This document shows positions 4,992 to 8,678 of a stretch of DNA of 8,678 nt, one piece after another. The DNA comes from JARDZI01 sp041639705 (GTDB lineage Bacteria > Bacillota > Clostridia > Clostridiales > Caloramatoraceae): NCBI GenBank assembly GCA_041639705.1, contig JBEQBT010000141.1, forward strand, positions 1 to 8,678, given 5' to 3'. Both the position numbers and the translations under genes were made by a program. Numbering within the stretch: the stretch's first letter is position 1; each line of letters begins with the position of its first letter. The notes under the pieces are model-generated. The model was not told the DNA's origin, ran no database searches, and saw only the letters and a list, made by a program, of their open reading frames with translations.

Positions 4992-5762
4992 ATGAGAATT
5001 TTAATAACTAATGATGATGGGATAAATTCAACTGGATTACATATCTTAGTAAAGGAAATGGAAAAGGATAATGAAGTATTGGTTGTAGCACCAAATAGTC
5101 AGAGAAGTGCATGTGGACATTCGATTACTATTCATGATCCACTATTTGTTAAGGAAGCAAAAATAGATGGGATTAAGTCAAAAGCATTTAGTGTTAGTGG
5201 TACACCTGCAGACTGTGTTAAAATTGCTTTAGAAAAGCTTATAAATGGAAGATTAGATATGATTATTTCTGGAATCAATTATGGATTGAATATAGGTACA
5301 GATGTAATATATTCTGGCACTGTTTCAGCAGCAATTGAAGGAGTAATATACAAAATTCCTTCTATGGCAGTTTCAATGGATATTAATAACAATGAGGATG
5401 CTTTAGTACAAGCTGCAATATATACAAGGTCTATTTTAAAAACAGCAAATGAAAACTATATAAAAAATGACATGGTTATAAACGTTAACATACCTGAGAG
5501 AATTGATAAAGGAATAAGAGGAGTTAAGGTTTGTCAACTTGGTAATAGAATATATTCAAATTGCTACATAGAAACAATAAGTGACAACAACGAGGTTGGT
5601 TTTAAACTCCAGGGAGAAGTGTGTGATGACTCAGAGGAGAATACAGATGTTCATTATATTAAAAATAGGTATATTACGATTACACCACTTCATTATGATT
5701 TAACCAACTTTAAGGTGCTTAAGGATGTGGGAAAATGGTTTGTATCAACAAATTTAAAGTAA
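4992..5762 (+). CDS. surE: 5'/3'-nucleotidase SurE
   Basis: This 256-aa metal-dependent phosphatase removes phosphate from nucleoside 5'- and 3'-monophosphates and is usually cytoplasmic. The N-terminus MRILITNDDGINSTGL carries the family's NDDG motif. The expected metal ligands are D8, D9, S39 (in APNSQRSACGHSIT) and N96 (in SGINYGLNIGTDVIYSGT), at the same positions as in characterised SurE proteins. SGTPADCVK (70-77) is also a family block. Its length is normal for the family. The ideal SD GGAGGT (4980-4985) is 6 nt before ATG. It appears monocistronic, with the divergent unknown gene on one side and a 315-bp spacer with a repeat fragment on the other. It is not next to pcm or rpoS-type genes as in enterobacteria. 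Confidence 0.96.
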   Translation: MRILITNDDGINSTGLHILVKEMEKDNEVLVVAPNSQRSACGHSITIHDPLFVKEAKIDGIKSKAFSVSGTPADCVKIALEKLINGRLDMIISGINYGLNIGTDVIYSGTVSAAIEGVIYKIPSMAVSMDINNNEDALVQAAIYTRSILKTANENYIKNDMVINVNIPERIDKGIRGVKVCQLGNRIYSNCYIETISDNNEVGFKLQGEVCDDSEENTDVHYIKNRYITITPLHYDLTNFKVLKDVGKWFVSTNLK

Positions 5763-5885
5763 TAGGACAAAAATGAATAAGTTCTTGCATTAAATTTATG
5801 AAAGTGATAAAATAAACTTGCATTTTTAGAAAATTGAATTATAAAAAATACAAAAATGCATTTAAAAAGAAAGGTTTTATCTGGA

Positions 5886-5935
5886 AAGCAAAAAGTGGAA
5901 ACTCCACCTTATAGAAGGTGGAGTCTTAGAAATTG
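5886..5935 (-). mobile_element. Left-half fragment of the three-hairpin repeat, copy 4
   Basis: Read on the - strand, this 50-bp stretch matches the left end of copy 3 (8570-8619) at 49 of 50 positions. It is preceded by the same TTTAT (5940-5936 on the - strand). It contains only hairpin 1 (ACTCCACCTT/AAGGTGGAGT, loop CTAT). The match stops abruptly at GCTT, before hairpin 2, so the right end has been deleted or was never present. Confidence 0.8.
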
Positions 5936-5987
5936 ATAAAGCCTCTTTATTAATGTTGAAGCTATATAATTGTCAATTTGCAAAAGA

Positions 5988-6003
5988 GTACCTGTAGGTA
6001 CCT
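5988..6003. promoter_or_regulatory. Possible operator: GTACCT direct repeat, 10-bp period
   Basis: GTACCT occurs at 5988-5993 and 5998-6003, one helical turn apart, and GTACC/GGTAC also forms a small palindrome around TGTA. It lies 75-90 nt before the MurR/RpiR start codon, a plausible place for autoregulation. No experimental motif is known to me that matches it. Confidence 0.3.
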
Positions 6004-6077
6004 TTGTTATAAATTAACCGGCTTATGAAAGTAGGTGTAGGGAGTTTAAAAACAAATAAAAAGGGTGGTTAGACATT

Positions 6078-6956
6078 ATGCAAGATAATAAACAGGATTT
6101 AATGAGAATAATTCAGATTAAATTTCCAAGGCTAAGCAAAGGCCAGAAGTTAATTGCAGAATATATTTTAAAGCACTATGATAAAGCAGCATTTATGACC
6201 GCTTCAAAGCTTGGAGTTACAGTTGGTGTTAGTGAATCCACTGTAGTAAGGTTTGCAAATGAATTGGGGTACAGTGGATACCCAAAACTTCAAATGGGAC
6301 TTCAAGAGTTAATTAAAACAAAACTTACTTCTGTTCAAAGAATTGAAATATCCAGTGATTTAATTACAGAAGAAAATGTTCTCAAAAGTGTTTTAAAAGC
6401 AGACATGGAAAATATACGTGCAACTCTTGAAAAGTTAAATACCAACACATTTGATGATATTGTAAAAACAATTTTTAAGGCAAAGAGAATATATATTGTG
6501 GGATTTAGAAGTTCCCAGGCTCTTGCTGATTTTTTAAGCTTTTATCTGAGCCTAGTGCTAGATAATGTTAGACAGGTGTTGCCAGGTGTAAGTGATATTT
6601 TTGAACAGCTTTTAAAGATTGGACAAGATGATTTAGTAATTGGAATTGGTTTTCCTAGATATTCAAGCAGAACTGTAGAGGCATTAAAGTTTTCAAAAAG
6701 TAAAAATGCTGAAGTTGTTGCAATTACGGATAGTTTATTATCACCACTTGCATCATATGCAGATTATGCATTGATAACTCAAAGCAACATGGCATCCTTT
6801 GTTGACTCATTAGTTGCACCATTAAGCGTAATAAATGCTCTTATTGTAGCAGTTGGCATAAGAGAAAAAGAAAGAATTTCTGAAACCTTTAACAATTTAG
6901 AAAAAATATGGGAAGAATTTAATGTTTATACTTATAGAACAAAAAATAATGAATAA
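6078..6956 (+). CDS. MurR/RpiR family transcriptional regulator (HTH plus SIS domain)
   Basis: This 292-aa DNA-binding regulator has an N-terminal RpiR-type helix-turn-helix domain (about 8-78). The recognition region is MTASKLGVTVGVSESTVVRFANELGYSGYPKL. A linker follows, then a C-terminal SIS sugar-phosphate-binding domain (about 127-260) with KRIYIVGFRSSQALADFLSFYL and the DLVIGIGFPRYSSRTVEAL segment, where family proteins bind phosphosugars. Such proteins sense sugar phosphates or amino sugars and repress or activate nearby catabolic genes. No sugar gene is adjacent; the next gene on the same strand is gdhA, 241 bp away, so gdhA is a candidate target. That is inference from position only. 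The SD GGGTGGT lies 8 nt before ATG. Its effector cannot be told from sequence. Confidence 0.93.
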   Translation: MQDNKQDLMRIIQIKFPRLSKGQKLIAEYILKHYDKAAFMTASKLGVTVGVSESTVVRFANELGYSGYPKLQMGLQELIKTKLTSVQRIEISSDLITEENVLKSVLKADMENIRATLEKLNTNTFDDIVKTIFKAKRIYIVGFRSSQALADFLSFYLSLVLDNVRQVLPGVSDIFEQLLKIGQDDLVIGIGFPRYSSRTVEALKFSKSKNAEVVAITDSLLSPLASYADYALITQSNMASFVDSLVAPLSVINALIVAVGIREKERISETFNNLEKIWEEFNVYTYRTKNNE

Positions 6957-6972
6957 TTTCATTCATTATTTT
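6943..6972 (+). terminator. AT-only stem-loop at the end of the regulator gene
   Basis: A perfect 12-bp stem AAAATAATGAAT (6943-6954) / ATTCATTATTTT (6961-6972) with a 6-nt loop spans the stop codon. It has one G-C pair, so it would be a weak terminator. It may only slow transcription or protect the 3' end. Confidence 0.35.
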
Positions 6973-7121
6973 AAATAAATTATAATATTTGATGGAATAC
7001 AATCATTGGAATTATTTTCTTGCATAATTTTAATGTATTTTGAAAACAGTAATAAAACAGAGATATTTGAATTATGTGAGGTATAAACCCATATAATATT
7101 TGAATATGATGATTTTAATTG

Positions 7122-7150
7122 TTGTAAATATGAATGAAATATTTCATAAT
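7122..7150 (+). promoter_or_regulatory. Promoter of gdhA with embedded palindrome
   Basis: TTGTAA (7122-7127) and CATAAT (7145-7150) are spaced 17 nt, with an expected start near 7157 and a leader of about 41 nt. A perfect 14-bp palindrome, ATGAAATATTTCAT (7134-7147), fills the spacer and overlaps the -10, a typical repressor-site position. A second possible promoter upstream is TTGAAT (7067-7072) with TATAAT (7092-7097), spaced 19 nt. Confidence 0.55.
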
Positions 7151-7197
7151 ATATATGGGTAATAAAAAATTTATCTATTTGAACTGGGGGTAATTTT

Positions 7198-8562
7198 ATG
7201 TCAAAAGATATTCTGTGCCCAAAAGATTACATACAAAAGGTTTTAGAAAATGTAAAGAAAAGAAATCAACATGAACCAGAGTTCATACAAGCAGTAGAAG
7301 AAGTACTTGCATCACTAGAACTAGTGCTAGAAAAACATCCAGAATATATAAGTGAGAATCTTCTTGAAAAATTCTGTGAACCAGAAAGACAGATCATGTT
7401 CAGAGTTCCATGGATGGACGATAATGGAAATTGGAATGTTAACCGTGGATACAGAGTTCAATTCAATGGAGCAATAGGGCCATACAAGGGAGGATTAAGA
7501 TTCCATCCTTCAGTTTACATTGGAATAATTAAATTTCTAGGATTTGAACAGATATTAAAGAACTCACTAACTGGACTTCCAATAGGTGGAGGTAAGGGTG
7601 GTTCTGACTTTGATCCAAACGGAAAATCAGATGCAGAAATCAGAAGATTCTGCGAAAGCTTTATGACTGAACTATATAGGCATATTGGACCAGATGTTGA
7701 CGTTCCAGCAGGAGATATAGGAGTTGGAGCAAGAGAAATTGGTTACCTTTATGGACAATATAGAAGAATCAAGGGAGTATTCGAAAACGGTGTTCTTACT
7801 GGAAAAGGATTATCATATGGTGGAAGCTTAGTAAGACCAGAAGCTACTGGATATGGAGTAACTTATTTTGCACAGGAAATACTAAGACATGATGGATTAG
7901 ACCTTAACGGAAAGACAGTTGCAATTTCTGGTTTTGGTAATGTTGCATGGGGAATATGTGCTAAAGTTGATCAATTAGGTGGAAAAGTTGTTACACTTTC
8001 CGGTCCAGATGGATACATATACGACCCAGATGGAGTAGTTGGAGAAAAGGTAAACTTCATGACAGAGATGCTAACTATTGACAGAGGAAAGGTAGAAACC
8101 TATGCTAAGAAATATGGAGTACAGTTCTTCCCAGGACAGAAGCCATGGAATGTTAAGGCTGATATAATAATACCAGCTGCAACACAAAACGATGTTCAAC
8201 TAGAACATGCAAAACAAATAGTAGCTAATGGAGTTAAATATTATGTTGAAGCGGCAAACATGCCTACAACTAATGAAGCAGTACAGTACTTGCAGCAAAA
8301 TGGAGTTACTGTTGGACCAGCAAAGGCTGCTAATGCAGGTGGAGTTGCTACATCAGCACTTGAAATGTCACAGAACAGTATGAGATTATCATGGACTGCT
8401 GAAGAAGTTGACCAGAAGCTTCACCAGATAATGGTAAATATATATAACAATGCAAAGAATGCAGCAGAAAATTATGGCTTTGGATATGACCTTGTTGCAG
8501 GAGCAAATATTGCAGGCTTTGTAAAAGTTTCAGAAGCAATGCATGCTCAAGGAAATTACTAA
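7198..8562 (+). CDS. gdhA: Glutamate dehydrogenase, probably NAD-dependent
   Basis: This 454-aa hexameric-type enzyme interconverts glutamate with 2-oxoglutarate and ammonia in the cytoplasm. It aligns over its full length with the C. symbiosum enzyme with an offset of 8 residues. The expected catalytic and substrate residues are present: K97 (GPYKGGLRF), K121, K133 (GGGKGGSDFDPNGKSD) and D173 (DVPAGDIGVGAREIGY). The coenzyme domain has the Rossmann glycines in SGFGNVAWG (244-252). F246, P270 and D271 correspond to the residues found in the NAD-specific clostridial enzyme, so NAD and a catabolic, amino-acid-fermenting role are likely. A GGGGGT SD is 6 nt before ATG. The codon use is noticeably more regular (GGA, CCA, AGA) than in its neighbours, suggesting high expression. 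Repeat copy 3 starts 8 nt after its stop. Confidence 0.97.
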   Translation: MSKDILCPKDYIQKVLENVKKRNQHEPEFIQAVEEVLASLELVLEKHPEYISENLLEKFCEPERQIMFRVPWMDDNGNWNVNRGYRVQFNGAIGPYKGGLRFHPSVYIGIIKFLGFEQILKNSLTGLPIGGGKGGSDFDPNGKSDAEIRRFCESFMTELYRHIGPDVDVPAGDIGVGAREIGYLYGQYRRIKGVFENGVLTGKGLSYGGSLVRPEATGYGVTYFAQEILRHDGLDLNGKTVAISGFGNVAWGICAKVDQLGGKVVTLSGPDGYIYDPDGVVGEKVNFMTEMLTIDRGKVETYAKKYGVQFFPGQKPWNVKADIIIPAATQNDVQLEHAKQIVANGVKYYVEAANMPTTNEAVQYLQQNGVTVGPAKAANAGGVATSALEMSQNSMRLSWTAEEVDQKLHQIMVNIYNNAKNAAENYGFGYDLVAGANIAGFVKVSEAMHAQGNY

Positions 8563-8569
8563 GATTTAT

Positions 8570-8678
8570 CGATTTCTAAGACTCCACCTTCTATAAGGTG
8601 GAGTTTCCACTTTTTGCTTCAGGTGGGGTAGAGTCCCCACCTGAAGTCTCGATGTTCAGCTTTAGCTGAACGAGTTCA
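8570..8678 (+). mobile_element. Three-hairpin repeat element, copy 3 (reaches right edge)
   Basis: The copy follows TTTAT (8565-8569) and runs to the edge of the window at GAGTTCA, so at most the last base is missing. Hairpin 1 is ACTCCACCTT/AAGGTGGAGT (8581-8590, 8595-8604). Hairpin 2 is CTTCAGGTGGGG/CCCCACCTGAAG (8617-8628, 8635-8646). Hairpin 3 is GTTCAGC/GCTGAAC (8654-8660, 8665-8671). All three are perfect. Compared with copies 1 and 2, the arms changed in pairs, while loop TAGAGT and the right end are kept. Hairpin 1 is followed by TTTCCACTTTTT and may serve as the gdhA terminator, as no other is seen. Confidence 0.75.

Larger units (their letters stand above)
5763..6077. other. Intergenic region surE to MurR/RpiR regulator
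   Basis: No gene is visible in these 315 bp. It holds an imperfect stem (TGCATTTTT 5819-5827 with AAAAATGCA 5852-5860, 24-nt loop) that could weakly terminate surE. It also holds the left-half repeat copy (5886-5935), a TATATAAT at 5963-5970, and two GTACCT direct repeats (5988-5993, 5998-6003). The regulator's SD, GGGTGGT, is at 6063-6069. Confidence 0.6.

Noticed and set aside
8348..8539. 63-codon - strand frame at the end of gdhA
   Set aside because: It is antisense to conserved GDH sequence, Leu/Gln-rich and without an SD.

Overview
This 8.7 kb window is AT-rich chromosome that looks like a strictly anaerobic, low-GC Firmicute of the Clostridium type. The evidence is AT-rich codon use, strong Shine-Dalgarno (SD) sites of the GGAGG type, a [FeFe]-hydrogenase-like iron-sulfur protein, a MurR/RpiR regulator, and a glutamate dehydrogenase whose sequence closely follows the NAD-linked enzyme of Clostridium symbiosum. 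No plasmid, phage or CRISPR genes are visible.

Layout. At the left, tRNA-Lys(CTT) and tRNA-Arg(TCT) lie on the + strand, separated by three tandem copies of a 52-bp promoter-like spacer and followed by a strong terminator. On the - strand comes a two-gene unit: an [FeFe]-hydrogenase-like protein (448 aa) followed by a small BFD-type [2Fe-2S] protein. Between it and the next gene is a probable 29-residue small protein on the + strand with its own SD and terminator. Then come yqxD/yaiI (- strand), rluB (+), the decayed remnant of a YtqB-type rRNA methylase (+), an unrecognised protein that may have an RNase H-like N-terminus (-), surE (+), a MurR/RpiR regulator (+) and gdhA (+). Most genes are single transcription units with AT-rich spacers. 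The main functional pairing is the hydrogenase-like protein with the BFD protein.

The most notable structure is a dispersed, non-coding, three-hairpin repeat of about 110 bp. Two full copies (404-511, 2366-2475), one copy missing at most its last base (8570 to the right edge) and one left-half copy on the - strand (5886-5935) occur here. Each follows the pentamer TTTAT, and the full copies end in a small hairpin plus GAGTTCA(C). All three hairpins differ between the two subfamilies by paired, compensating changes. This is best explained as a non-autonomous IS200/IS605-like element, possibly retaining a TnpB-type guide RNA scaffold. Two copies sit exactly in the T-tracts of intrinsic terminators. 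One supplies a base of the BFD gene's stop codon.

Two likely start codons differ from the longest reading frames: the BFD gene should start at 723 and rluB at 3220, because the SD overlaps or follows the upstream candidate.
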